A DNA stretch of 28,813 nucleotides from DATESZ01 sp035283845 (GCA_035283845.1 DATESZ010000201.1:1-28813); one strand, 5' to 3'; positions 1 to 9,719 are shown, counted from the first letter of the stretch. The notes: generated by a model not told the origin, from the letters alone. Translations and numbers: made by a program.

Positions 1-2
1 AT

Positions 3-3000
3 TCCCAGATCAGCGACTACCGTGAACCAATTTTTACTCTGGTGATTCAGGGACTCTTGAAAAATGGGATATTGGAGGAACGGCAGGTCCAGGGATTTCC
101 TGTTTGGGGAATGAATCCACGGCGCTTGCATGTAACCAACCAGGTTGTACAGTTCCGCTGCCGGACTTGCAGTCACAATGTTTCGGCAGCGAGCGAAGAG
201 GCAGCCCTTTGGGAGGGCAACGCCTGTCTGCGCTTTTCGTGCCGGGGAAGATATGTCAGGGAAGCGCCTTCCCTGGACTTCTACGGCATTCTCTATGCCA
301 CCGGAGAAGTGCAGCGGATATTTACCGCCGAGCATACCGGACTTCTGACAAGGGAGACGCGGGAAAAACTGGAGACACGCTTCAAGGAAGAAAATCCCCC
401 CCCTGGTTCGCCTAATCTCCTTTCCTGTACGCCTACCCTGGAACTCGGGATCGATATCGGCGATCTTTCCTCCGTCATTCTCTGTTCCGTTCCGCCTGCC
501 CAGTCCAACTATGTGCAGCGCATTGGACGTTCCGGGCGTACGAATGGAAACTCGTTCAACTTAACCGTAGCCAACGGTCGTCCCCACGATCTGTATTTCT
601 TTTCGGAGCCGGAAGCTATGATTGCCGGCGGTGTTGAGCCGCCCGGCTGCTTCCTCGATGCCCCGGCCGTTTTAGAACGGCAGATGACGGCTTTCTGCTT
701 CGACCGCTGGATAGAGTCGGGCATCCCTGCCACGGCTATCCCGGACCGTCTGGGACAGGTGCTTGGCCAGCTTGACGATCACGGCAACAAGAAGAAATTT
801 CCCCACAATTTTATTCAATATATCGAACTTCACCGCAGTCCCCTCCTTATGGATTTCATGGCCATGTTTCAGGATTCCCTGACAGAAAAGTCAGGAGAGT
901 ACCTGAAGCGATTTGCCTATGGCGCCGATGATAACGAGCAGAGCTTGACGTATCGCATTATCGATCGTCTCAACAGCATCCATAAGGAACGCGCCAATCT
1001 CCGTAAAAGGGTCCAGAAACTGAACCAATTGATCAGGGAAAAAGAAAAGAGCGCGATCAGGGATCAGAACTATGAAAGTCAGATGGATGAACTATTGCGC
1101 GAAAAGGCGGCACTTAATAGCATCATCAGGAGAATCAACGAAAAGGAAACCTACAACTTTTTTACCGATGAAGGCCTGCTGCCCAACTACGCTTTTCCGG
1201 AAGCGGGGATTATTTTACAGTCGATTATTTACAAAAAGAAGTCGAAACCTGACAAAGGAGGCAAGTACCAGACTGACATTTATGAATATGAGCGCCCTGC
1301 CGTCTCGGCAATCCATGAGCTGGCGCCGGACAATCATTTTTATGCCGAAGGAAGAAAGGTCCCGGTCGATCAGGTTAATTTGAATCTTTCTGAGATAGAG
1401 GAATGGCGATTCTGCAATGCTTGTTCACACATGGAAATGGCAGCAACAGGCGATACAACGGCCACCTGCCCCTCCTGCGGCAGCGTCTTATGGAGCGACG
1501 ATGGCCAAAAACAGCGCATGATCCGTATGCGTCAGGTCATTGCGACGACCTCAGACCGTGAAAGCCGTATCCAGGATGATAGCGATGAGCGGGAGCCGGA
1601 ATTTTTCCATAAACAGGTCCTTTTGCAGATGGATGAGGCGTCTGTTGAATCCGCCTTTAAAATCAGCGATGAGAATTTCCCCTTTGGAATGGAGTTTGTC
1701 CAGAAGGTTACCTTCCGGGAGATGAATTTTGGCAAGCGCGACAATATCGGCGAATCCATTATGATCGCCGGAAAGGATATCCCGAAGAATGGATTTGCCG
1801 TCTGCCGGGGCTGCGGCAAGGTGCAGGGCAACACGAAACCTTCACACACGTTAACTTGCAGCAAAAAAGATAGTGACCCGGAAAGAAATATCCTCGATTT
1901 TCTCTATCTTTACCGTGAATTTACCTCTCAGGCGTTGCGCATTCTCCTGCCGGCGCAACCTCTTTCCTGGACGGACAAGAAACTCCACTCTTTTACGGCG
2001 GCGCTGTATCTGGGTTTGAAAAGGAAATTTGAAGGAAACATTGACCATTTGCGGACAGTCATTCATGAAGAGCCCTCCCCGGATCATCAATATCGAAAAA
2101 GATATCTCGTTTTGTATGACATGGTTCCCGGCGGTACCGGGTACTTGAAAGAGCTCATGGAAAATGAACAATCGCTTATGGATGTCTTCCAGATGGCCCT
2201 GGACGTGCTGAAAGCTTGCGGTTGTCATCAGGATCCTGAAAAGGATGGTTGTTATCGTTGTCTTTATGCCTATCGGAACAATTACGAACGCAATGATACA
2301 TCCCGTGATACGGCTATTGAGTTATTATCTGAAATCCTCAAGTATCGGGATCAGGTAGTGAAGACCACCTCCTTGAAAAATCTGTCGATCAACCCCCTTC
2401 TGGACAGCGCGCTGGAGGAACTGTTCATTGAGTCACTGAGATCATTCAATACGCCGGAAATCAAGGTTGTGCTACGTCAGGAGATCGTCAATGGTAAACC
2501 CGGCTGGTATCTGAAGGTAAACGACCGGGGATATTTTATCGCGCCCCAAGTTGATCTGGGCGCGGCAGATGGGGTCGTGGTTCCTTCTCGGGCAGATTTC
2601 ATTTTTTACCCTGAACGCTCCTCGGGTGGTATGCCGCTTGTTTTATTTACCGATGGATTCATGTACCACGCCGAGAAGAGTGATAATAACCGCATTGGCA
2701 AGGATTTGGCGCAACGGATGGCTATTCCCCGCAGCAACAAGTTTACTGTCTGGTCCCTATCCTGGGATGATGTAGAAAACAGCAGCCATAAGAAAGGCGT
2801 CCATTACGAAAATTTTCTTTGCGACCGGTCTGAAAAGATTAATAGCCTTCATGAAAGTTATGACCATCAATTTCAAGTCAAGAAACTGGGTGCCCTTCGT
2901 TTCCAATCCAGTTTCGACATGTTTATGACATTCCTTGCCCACCCGATCCCCAAAATGTGGAAAATGTGCGCTCTTATTCATGGTCTGGTCCATCTGGATT

Positions 3001-3701
3001 GTGTTTGCCAGACCGATGATGCCCGGTCAGCAGCCCAAGCACTGTGGCAGGATATCCCCTGTAATGACGTCCAATTAGAAACGAAATCAGACCAGGAAGG
3101 GGGTTGCCTGAGTGGTCTGTATCAGAAAAGCTGTGACGACAGCCCCCTTATCAAACTGGTTGCCAGAATGGACAAAGAAGACTATGCCAAGAACCGGCTC
3201 CATAGAATGTCCATTATATGCCGTTTTTTTGATGACGATGAACTTGCCGATAAGCCATATTTCAAGGCAGCGTGGAATGGCTTCATCAGGATGTACAATA
3301 TTTATCAATTCATCCCCGATGCCATTTTTATCACTTCGAAGGGGATTTCTGCGGGTCATTATCTGTGGCTGATGACGGAAGCAGGGAAGGAAGAGGAAAA
3401 AACACCGGACGATTCCGCTGCATGGTCAGAATTAAGAAAAGTGACCGATACCTATATTCATCCATTATTGTCTTTTCTTTTCGATCACGGTTTGCCGCTG
3501 CCCGAAGCGGGTTTTGAACTTTGTGATGAAAGAAGTGAAATCATTGCCACCGGTGAGCTTTGCTGGCCGGAAAAGAAAATTGCTCTTTTAAGGGATGATG
3601 AAATAGCCGGCAAGCATTGCTTTATTGAGCTTGACTGGCAAACAATGCCGCTTGCGGATGCGATCTCAGATCCATCACGATGTGTTTCCCTGTTTAAATG
3701 A
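3..3701 (+). CDS. C-terminal part of a large DUF1998-type superfamily 2 helicase (MrfA/DruE-like), 5' end outside window
   Basis: The frame is open to the left edge, so the gene is 5'-truncated by the window. The GTG at 42 is probably internal. 1232 residues are visible. The second RecA-like lobe is recognisable: a motif V region reading CTPTLELGIDIGD (about 424-465) and motif VI QRIGRSGR (about 515-538). The ATP-binding first lobe must lie upstream. Further on are CxxC pairs (about 1411-1479), a DUF1998-like block with PGGTGY (about 2127-2145) and a Cys cluster CGCH...CYRC (about 2218-2265). At about 2590-2765 there is a possible Vsr-like nuclease region with ADFIF, FTDGFMYH and VWSLSW. DUF1998 helicases of this size occur in defence systems such as Druantia (DruE), and MrfA is a DNA-repair relative. 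The product is probably a DNA translocase with metal-binding and possibly nuclease domains. It lies 10 bp upstream of a UvrD-like helicase gene, presumably in the same operon. The exact system is not identified. Confidence 0.85.
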   Translation, partial: SQISDYREPIFTLVIQGLLKNGILEERQVQGFPVWGMNPRRLHVTNQVVQFRCRTCSHNVSAASEEAALWEGNACLRFSCRGRYVREAPSLDFYGILYATGEVQRIFTAEHTGLLTRETREKLETRFKEENPPPGSPNLLSCTPTLELGIDIGDLSSVILCSVPPAQSNYVQRIGRSGRTNGNSFNLTVANGRPHDLYFFSEPEAMIAGGVEPPGCFLDAPAVLERQMTAFCFDRWIESGIPATAIPDRLGQVLGQLDDHGNKKKFPHNFIQYIELHRSPLLMDFMAMFQDSLTEKSGEYLKRFAYGADDNEQSLTYRIIDRLNSIHKERANLRKRVQKLNQLIREKEKSAIRDQNYESQMDELLREKAALNSIIRRINEKETYNFFTDEGLLPNYAFPEAGIILQSIIYKKKSKPDKGGKYQTDIYEYERPAVSAIHELAPDNHFYAEGRKVPVDQVNLNLSEIEEWRFCNACSHMEMAATGDTTATCPSCGSVLWSDDGQKQRMIRMRQVIATTSDRESRIQDDSDEREPEFFHKQVLLQMDEASVESAFKISDENFPFGMEFVQKVTFREMNFGKRDNIGESIMIAGKDIPKNGFAVCRGCGKVQGNTKPSHTLTCSKKDSDPERNILDFLYLYREFTSQALRILLPAQPLSWTDKKLHSFTAALYLGLKRKFEGNIDHLRTVIHEEPSPDHQYRKRYLVLYDMVPGGTGYLKELMENEQSLMDVFQMALDVLKACGCHQDPEKDGCYRCLYAYRNNYERNDTSRDTAIELLSEILKYRDQVVKTTSLKNLSINPLLDSALEELFIESLRSFNTPEIKVVLRQEIVNGKPGWYLKVNDRGYFIAPQVDLGAADGVVVPSRADFIFYPERSSGGMPLVLFTDGFMYHAEKSDNNRIGKDLAQRMAIPRSNKFTVWSLSWDDVENSSHKKGVHYENFLCDRSEKINSLHESYDHQFQVKKLGALRFQSSFDMFMTFLAHPIPKMWKMCALIHGLVHLDCVCQTDDARSAAQALWQDIPCNDVQLETKSDQEGGCLSGLYQKSCDDSPLIKLVARMDKEDYAKNRLHRMSIICRFFDDDELADKPYFKAAWNGFIRMYNIYQFIPDAIFITSKGISAGHYLWLMTEAGKEEEKTPDDSAAWSELRKVTDTYIHPLLSFLFDHGLPLPEAGFELCDERSEIIATGELCWPEKKIALLRDDEIAGKHCFIELDWQTMPLADAISDPSRCVSLFK

Positions 3702-3711
3702 GGAGAAAACG

Positions 3712-5844
3712 ATGGCCATACCCAAACAAAAGATATTGGTCGCCATATCCAGTGATTTCTTGAAGTCTTTTTCCGAGATACCCAAGAAAGAGCAGGCGAA
3801 GGTGCGGGAATTTTTTGAGAAATTCCGAGTGAATCCCGCATCGCCATCTATCAACTATGAGAAAATTCAAAAAGCAAAGGATGAAAACCTCCGTTCTGTC
3901 CGTATCGATCAAGAATATAGAGGAATAATCCTTAAACCATCTTCCGGCAATGTATACATGCTCCTTTGGGTGGACCATCATGATAAGGCCTATGCCTGGG
4001 CAGAAAATCGAATTTTCACGATTAACGCAGAAACAGGCGGACTTCAGGTCGTAAATGTTGAAGTGCAGGCACTCCCCTTGGTAACGCCTCCAAGCGAAGA
4101 TTCAGGCGAACGACTTTTTGCGTCCTATCCGGATGCTGATCTGATGCGTCTCGGTGTCCCGGAGCTGCACCTGCCTCTTGTTCGCCAATTAAAAAAGAAG
4201 GAAGATTTGGACGCCATCCAAAACCGCTTACCGCAGGAAGCTTTTGAGGCACTCTTTTTCCTTGTGGAAGGATTTTCTTTGGAAGAAGTCATTAAGGATT
4301 TAGAGAAAGAAATGCCGGCTAAAGTGGATACCGCTGATTTCGTGGCAGCCCTGGAAAATCCTGACAGCAAGCGGCGATTCTATGTGGTGGAGGGCGCGTT
4401 GGAGCTGGCGGAAATTCTGAATTCTCCTTTGGAGCTCTGGCGAATATTCCTCCATCCATCGCAAAGAAATATGGTGGAAAAGGATTATAATGGCCCGGTG
4501 CGCGTGCTCGGTGGCGCGGGAACGGGCAAAACGGTGGTGGCCATGCACCGGGCAAAATGGTTGACGGAAAATGTCTTTTTCAAAGAAAGTGATCGCATCT
4601 TATTCACGACCTTCACAAGAAATTTAGCGGCAGATATCAAAGAAAATCTCAGAAAATTGTGCTCATCCGACGTCATGAAAAAAATTGACGTTGTTAATCT
4701 CGATGCCTGGGTTATTCAGTTCTTAAAGAAGCATGGTTATCATTATACCTTAATTTTTCAAGATGATACGGGGCCATATTGGCAGAATGCCATTAACCTG
4801 GCGCCTGCTGATATCGCGCTTGAAGAATCCTTTTACTCCCAGGAATGGATGCAGGTTATTCAAGCGCAAGGCATTACAACAGCGGATGAATACCTGCGAG
4901 CATCCAGGATCGGGCGGCAAAAGAAACTGACACGTCTCCAGAAGCAAAAAATTTGGCCTGTTTTCGAAGAATACCGTGCCCAGTTGAATGCAAAAAGCCT
5001 GAAAGAGATGACGGATGCTGTTAGAGATGCTTTTAGCATATTGCAGAATAAGGGCGACATATTGCCTTATAAGGGCATTATTGTGGATGAAGCTCAGGAT
5101 ATGGGAATGGCGGCGTTCAAGCTAATCAGACAAATGATACCGGAATCGCGTGGGGAATTGAGAAATGATCTTTTCATCGTCGGGGATGCCCATCAGAGGA
5201 TATATCGGCATAAGGTTGTCTTGAGCCGCTGTGGCATCAACATCCGGGGGAGAAGCAAAAAACTCAAGATCAATTATCGCACCACCGAGGAAACGCGGAA
5301 ATGGGCAGTTAAGTTACTGGAAGGTAGGGTCGTTGATGACCTTGATGGTGGAATGGATTCGCAAAAAGGATACAAATCGTTGATGCATGGTGAATCACCG
5401 GAGGTTATGAGTTTCAATTCCTTTAATGAGGGAGTGCATTTTATTGCTACTTATTTGAACGGCCTCATCAAAGCGGGGATGGAAATAAACACGGTTTGTC
5501 TTGTGGCAAGAACTAATGATCTATTGAAACAATATGAAGCGGCCCTGCAGGAAAAAGGCTTTGAAACGTATCTGATTAAGCGGAGTGTTCCCGAAGACCG
5601 GAAGGCGCCCGGCCTGCGTCTGGCCACCATGCACCGCGTAAAAGGCCTGGAGTTCGATGATATGATCATTGCCAGTGTCAATGAAGGCGTTGTGCCTTTG
5701 CAATTGCCTGCCATGGGCGAGCAATCATCGGGACAGGTGGAAGAAAACGAAAATTTGGAACGCGCATTGCTCTATGTTTCCGCAACGAGAGCCAAGAAGA
5801 AGGTACTGATGACAAGTTACGGGGCGAAGAGCAGATTTTTATAA
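3712..5844 (+). CDS. UvrD/Rep-like superfamily 1 helicase with RelE/ParE-like N-terminal domain
   Basis: 710 residues from ATG 3712. That start is chosen because GAGGAG at 3700-3705 overlaps the stop of the preceding gene and sits at good spacing; an in-frame start at 3625 would overlap the upstream gene by 77 bp. Residues about 8-115 resemble the RelE/ParE toxin fold: an early helical part with SDFLKSFSEIPKKEQ, then strands with LRSVRIDQEYRGIIL and LLWVDHHDKAY. The rest is a UvrD-family ATPase: Walker A GGAGTGKT (about 266), IIVDEAQD (about 456), VGDAHQRIYR, the NYRTTEETR block, TMHRVKGLEFD and YVSATRAKK (about 687). It should unwind or translocate on DNA using ATP. Whether the toxin-like part still cuts mRNA, or is only a binding module, cannot be told. 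The partner genes are the DUF1998 helicase upstream and a broken zinc-ribbon gene downstream. Confidence 0.9.
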   Translation: MAIPKQKILVAISSDFLKSFSEIPKKEQAKVREFFEKFRVNPASPSINYEKIQKAKDENLRSVRIDQEYRGIILKPSSGNVYMLLWVDHHDKAYAWAENRIFTINAETGGLQVVNVEVQALPLVTPPSEDSGERLFASYPDADLMRLGVPELHLPLVRQLKKKEDLDAIQNRLPQEAFEALFFLVEGFSLEEVIKDLEKEMPAKVDTADFVAALENPDSKRRFYVVEGALELAEILNSPLELWRIFLHPSQRNMVEKDYNGPVRVLGGAGTGKTVVAMHRAKWLTENVFFKESDRILFTTFTRNLAADIKENLRKLCSSDVMKKIDVVNLDAWVIQFLKKHGYHYTLIFQDDTGPYWQNAINLAPADIALEESFYSQEWMQVIQAQGITTADEYLRASRIGRQKKLTRLQKQKIWPVFEEYRAQLNAKSLKEMTDAVRDAFSILQNKGDILPYKGIIVDEAQDMGMAAFKLIRQMIPESRGELRNDLFIVGDAHQRIYRHKVVLSRCGINIRGRSKKLKINYRTTEETRKWAVKLLEGRVVDDLDGGMDSQKGYKSLMHGESPEVMSFNSFNEGVHFIATYLNGLIKAGMEINTVCLVARTNDLLKQYEAALQEKGFETYLIKRSVPEDRKAPGLRLATMHRVKGLEFDDMIIASVNEGVVPLQLPAMGEQSSGQVEENENLERALLYVSATRAKKKVLMTSYGAKSRFL

Positions 5845-5868
5845 ACGGTTAAGGTGCTTGTGTTGATT

Positions 5869-6059
5869 ATGACCCGCACTATGATGAAGATTTGCCAAAA
5901 TTGTTTCCATGACTTTGAAGACGTGCCCGATGCTAATCCTGCCGAAGTCCTTGGGGAGATATTGTGGGTGGCGTCAATCCTGGCGCTTGCGATGCAGGAC
6001 TCTGGCCAGCCTGCCGGGAGAAACTATGGATTGTTAACCTCCTTTGTTTCGGTGCATAG
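5869..6059 (+). pseudogene. Frameshifted small zinc-ribbon protein
   Basis: The frame containing ATG 5869, 5881 and 5884 encodes KICQNCFHDFEDVPDANPAE and then turns into an unlikely sequence. Shifting frame at the GGGG run at 5953-5956 restores a plausible continuation, GDIVGGVNPGACDAG, then WPACREKLWIVNLLCFGA, ending at TAG 6057-6059. Joined, the product is about 60 residues with CxxC near the N-terminus and a second Cys cluster. A W where a Cys of the second CxxC would be expected (TGG for TGC) suggests further decay. The unshifted frame runs on to 6186 with no recognisable features. The gene starts shortly after the UvrD-like helicase and was probably the third gene of the same operon. The repaired reading is my inference; a sequencing error in the G run is the alternative. 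Confidence 0.55.
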
Positions 6060-6416
6060 TAGCTTCCTCCAAACCGCCGAGAAAATGATAATAGCGATGC
6101 CCATGTTTCGTCATCGCACCTGTATATTTACAAAAGAAAGCTGCCACAAAAAAGCATCCCCCTCCGTTAACGACTTCAATAAATAATCGATAAAATCTAA
6201 ATGTGATTGAGGTTATTGATAAGTATGGTGTAAGTCTGTCAAGGCTCAATTCAAAAGATTATCAAATCAAAAGTACGCATGAACCGGATGAACCTTAAAT
6301 GCCTTGCTGACGAAGCAATTATCCAAAACCTGTTTCCGCGGGAGGGGGCTTTCTTGTTCTTGAAAATCCTTTGGTTGTGTGGTAGTTCCCTGCAATCTTA
6401 TTGATGGGAGTATGGG
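6060..6416. other. Intergenic stretch upstream of ileS
   Basis: 357 bases with no gene I can support. A 42-codon open frame starting at 6279 has no good ribosome binding site. No T-box leader, tRNA or clear terminator is visible. A TTGAAA at 6360-6365 lacks a convincing -10 partner. The ileS promoter and the boundary between the accessory module and the core cluster probably lie here. Confidence 0.5.
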
Positions 6417-9197
6417 ATGGATTATAAAGAGACATTGAACTTGCCGAAAACGGATTTTCCCATGAAGGCCAACCTTACCCGGAAGGAGCCGGAGTTGCTT
6501 GAAAAGTGGGAGCGCATGGGGCTTTATAACAAGATCAGAGAAGCTGCCCGGGGAAGAGAGACCTACATTCTGCACGACGGTCCTCCTTACGCGAATGGCA
6601 GCATCCATCTGGGTACGGCCTTAAATAAAATACTCAAGGATATGGTGATAAAATCCAAAAATATGTCCGGATTCGACAGTGTTTATGTCCCCGGATGGGA
6701 CTGCCACGGCCTGCCCATCGAGCATCAGGTGGATAAGGAACTGGGCGACAGGCGTCATGGGATGTCGCAGGCGGAAAAACGCCGCGCCTGCCGCCTCTAC
6801 GCCGAAAAATATGTGGGCATCCAGAAAGATCAGTTCAAACGTCTGGGCGTCTTCGGTGAATGGAACAATCCCTATCTGACCATGAATTACGGTTACGAAG
6901 CGACGACGGTGGCCGAGTTAGGCAAGCTTTATTTAAACGGCAGCGTTTACAGGGGGAAAAAACCGGTTTACTGGTGCGCGTCATGCAAGACGGCCCTTGC
7001 GGAAGCCGAGGTGGAATACGCCGACCATGAAACTCCCTCAATCTACGTCAAATTTCCCGTTCTTTCCGATATTTCCGCGCTGGTTCCTTCCTTGCGGGGC
7101 GAAAGGGCGAGCCTGGTCATCTGGACAACAACCCCCTGGACCCTTCCGGCCAACCTCGCCATTGCCCTCCACAGGGACTTCATCTACTCAGTTCTTAAAG
7201 TGAAAGATGAAGTGTTAATCCTGGCTAAGGAAATGCAGGAAAATTGTCTTGGTTCTTTCGGTTATGCTGATTTTTCGGTTCTTGGCGAGGCATCCGGCGC
7301 CGCTTTGGAAGGCATAAAATGCCGCCACCCTTGGATTGAACGTGAAAGCATCGTTATTCTGGCGCCCTTTGTGACGCTTGAGGCGGGAACTGGTTGCGTT
7401 CATATTGCACCGGGCCACGGGCAGGAAGATTACGAGATCGGTATGAAGTACGGGCTTGATAATTACGCACCCGTGGACGATGACGGAAAATTTGCCGAAG
7501 ATGTTGAGGATTTTGCCGGCCAGTTCGTTTTTGACGCCAATGAAAATATTAACCGTAAATTGAATAGTGTAGGCGCCTTATTGTCATTAAAAAAGATAAA
7601 GCATTCCTATCCCCATTGCTGGCGCTGTAAAAATCCCGTCATTTTCCGTTCCACCGAGCAGTATTTTATTTCCATGGAAAAAAACGATCTGCGTAAAAGA
7701 TCGCTGGAGGCGATAGACAAGGTAAAGTGGCTGCCTTCCTGGGGACATGACCGGATCTACGGCATGGTGGAAAATCGTCCCGACTGGTGTATCTCGCGGC
7801 AACGGCTATGGGGCGTTCCCATAACCATATTTTTTTGTGACAGTTGTCATGGCGCGGTCATTACGGAGGCGATCTTGAACCATGTAGTTGGTCTGTTTGA
7901 GCAATACGGGGCCGATGTGTGGTTTGAGAGAGATGCGCGCGATCTGGCGCCTGCGGGGACGGTTTGCCCCCATTGCGGTGGATCGTCCTTCAGCAAAGAG
8001 ACAAATATCCTTGATGTATGGTTTGACTCCGGTGTCAGCCATGCTGCCGTTCTGGAAAGGTTTCCTCGCCTTAAATCACCGGCGGACCTTTACCTGGAAG
8101 GTTCAGACCAGCACCGCGGCTGGTTTCATTCATCCCTTCTGGAATCTATGGGGACAAGGGGGAGAGCGCCTTACAAGTGCGTGTTGACCCACGGCTTCGT
8201 GGTTGACGGCGAGGGGAAAAAGATGTCCAAATCGGTAGGAAACGTCATCGACTCCCAAGAGATCATTGAAAATTATGGCGCTGAAATATTGCGGCTCTGG
8301 GTGGCCTCGGAAGACTATACGGAAGACATACGAATATCGGAAGAGATTCTTAAACGTCTCGTCGAAGCCTATCGGCGCATCCGCAATACCTGCCGCTTCA
8401 TACTGGGGAATCTTTATGATTTCGACGCGGCGACGGATATGGTTTCTCATGAGGATATGGAAGAGATAGATCGCTTCGCACTGCACCGGCTGGAGGAGAT
8501 TGTCCGGCGGGTGAAGGACGCCTACGAACGCCTGCAGTTTCACTCCGTCTACTATACCCTTTATAATTTCTGCACTGTCGATCTCAGCGCTCTTTATCTT
8601 GACGTTCTTAAGGACCGGCTCTATACCTCCAGGGCAACGTCCCGAAAACGTCGTTCCGCCCAGAGCGCCATGTACCTGCTCCTCCATAGCATGACAAGAC
8701 TTCTTGCGCCGATTCTAAGTTTTACGACTGAGGAAGTCTGGGGGGCCATGCCTTATTACGAGGGCAAGGAGTCGAGCGTCCATTTGACGCAATTTCCCGA
8801 TCCCTCCCATGGGGACCAAGAACTGGCGGAACGTTGGAAGACTATGCTCAGCATAAAGTCCGAGATTTCCAGGGCCATAGAAATGGCAAGGCAAAACAAG
8901 GTCATTGGCCATCCACTGGATGCTTCCGTGGATATCTTCCCCCCGGAGAACATGCGTTCCTTACTCGAGGATTATCGGGAAGAAATGCGGATGCTGCTCA
9001 TCGTATCTCAAGTAAATGTAGTGGGAGATGGCGCGATCGCAGAGCCTTATGAAAGCAGCGAAATAGCCGGTTTGAAGATCGGCGTCAGAAAGGCGTCCGG
9101 AAAGAAATGCGGACGCTGCTGGATATACAGAGCTTCCGTTGGGTCTGATCCCCTGCATCCGGCCGTTTGCGAAAGGTGCCTTGATAATCTTTCCTAA
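6417..9197 (+). CDS. ileS: Isoleucyl-tRNA synthetase
   Basis: 926 residues, normal for bacterial type I IleRS. It charges tRNA-Ile with isoleucine in the cytoplasm and edits valine. The N-terminus MDYKETLNLPKTDFPMKANL is typical. The HIGH-type motif is PPYANGSIHLG (about residue 56) and the KMSKS loop is GKKMSKSVGN (about 602). The editing domain carries WTTTPWTLPAN. The C-terminal zinc finger has four cysteines in KCGRCW and CERCLD (about 897-920). Start ATG 6417 has GGGAG about 7 bases upstream. lspA follows after 15 bp, a common pairing in proteobacteria, so the two are probably co-transcribed. Confidence 0.98.
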   Translation: MDYKETLNLPKTDFPMKANLTRKEPELLEKWERMGLYNKIREAARGRETYILHDGPPYANGSIHLGTALNKILKDMVIKSKNMSGFDSVYVPGWDCHGLPIEHQVDKELGDRRHGMSQAEKRRACRLYAEKYVGIQKDQFKRLGVFGEWNNPYLTMNYGYEATTVAELGKLYLNGSVYRGKKPVYWCASCKTALAEAEVEYADHETPSIYVKFPVLSDISALVPSLRGERASLVIWTTTPWTLPANLAIALHRDFIYSVLKVKDEVLILAKEMQENCLGSFGYADFSVLGEASGAALEGIKCRHPWIERESIVILAPFVTLEAGTGCVHIAPGHGQEDYEIGMKYGLDNYAPVDDDGKFAEDVEDFAGQFVFDANENINRKLNSVGALLSLKKIKHSYPHCWRCKNPVIFRSTEQYFISMEKNDLRKRSLEAIDKVKWLPSWGHDRIYGMVENRPDWCISRQRLWGVPITIFFCDSCHGAVITEAILNHVVGLFEQYGADVWFERDARDLAPAGTVCPHCGGSSFSKETNILDVWFDSGVSHAAVLERFPRLKSPADLYLEGSDQHRGWFHSSLLESMGTRGRAPYKCVLTHGFVVDGEGKKMSKSVGNVIDSQEIIENYGAEILRLWVASEDYTEDIRISEEILKRLVEAYRRIRNTCRFILGNLYDFDAATDMVSHEDMEEIDRFALHRLEEIVRRVKDAYERLQFHSVYYTLYNFCTVDLSALYLDVLKDRLYTSRATSRKRRSAQSAMYLLLHSMTRLLAPILSFTTEEVWGAMPYYEGKESSVHLTQFPDPSHGDQELAERWKTMLSIKSEISRAIEMARQNKVIGHPLDASVDIFPPENMRSLLEDYREEMRMLLIVSQVNVVGDGAIAEPYESSEIAGLKIGVRKASGKKCGRCWIYRASVGSDPLHPAVCERCLDNLS

Positions 9198-9212
9198 TAC
9201 GGATTTAACATC

Positions 9213-9719
9213 ATGAACCGTCATTTGCCTAATAAAAGCCTGATTGTTTTTATTATCGTAACAGCGGTTGTCCTGTTGGACCAGGCGACCAAGGCCGGCA
9301 TTGCTTCGAAGATGCTGCTCTATGATTCTTCAATTATTATCGAGGGGTTATTAAATCTTACCTATGTGAGGAACCCAGGAGCGGCCTTCGGATTCCTATC
9401 CCACGCCTCACCTGTTTTCCGCTCCGCTTTTTTCATCCTGATTACGGTTTCAGCAATCGGGCTCATCTTTTATTACATCGCCATGAGCAAAGAGAATGAG
9501 GCTTGTCTTATCTTTGCCCTTTCGCTGATTTTAGGCGGCGCTGTGGGCAATCTTATCGACCGGGTGCGTTTTGGAGAAGTTGTGGACTTTATCGATGTCT
9601 ATTGGAGAACATATCATTGGCCCGCCTTTAATGTGGCCGATGCCGCCATCTCCCTGGGGGCTTTAATCATGGTTTTCGAAACGCTCCGGCGGAAAAAGAA
9701 AAATGTGGAGGCGCCGTAA
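9213..9719 (+). CDS. lspA: Lipoprotein signal peptidase (signal peptidase II)
   Basis: 168 residues with four hydrophobic segments (about 9-27, 65-82, 93-111 and 138-157). It is an inner-membrane aspartyl protease that cleaves prolipoprotein signal peptides after lipidation. The family signatures are present: NPGAAFGFL, GGAVGNLIDR with catalytic Asp near residue 116, and FNVADAAIS with catalytic Asp near residue 143. It is 15 bp downstream of ileS. It ends 12 bp from the stop of a convergent gene. Confidence 0.97.
   Translation: MNRHLPNKSLIVFIIVTAVVLLDQATKAGIASKMLLYDSSIIIEGLLNLTYVRNPGAAFGFLSHASPVFRSAFFILITVSAIGLIFYYIAMSKENEACLIFALSLILGGAVGNLIDRVRFGEVVDFIDVYWRTYHWPAFNVADAAISLGALIMVFETLRRKKKNVEAP

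Noticed and set aside
3625..3711. Longer start for the UvrD-like helicase
   Set aside because: It would overlap the preceding gene. ATG 3712 has GAGGAG at proper spacing, and the RelE-like domain begins right after it.
6279..6407. 42-codon open frame before ileS
   Set aside because: No ribosome binding site and no recognisable motif; such frames are common by chance.
8130..8687. 185-codon - strand frame
   Set aside because: It is a shadow of ileS, whose motifs run through the same bases.
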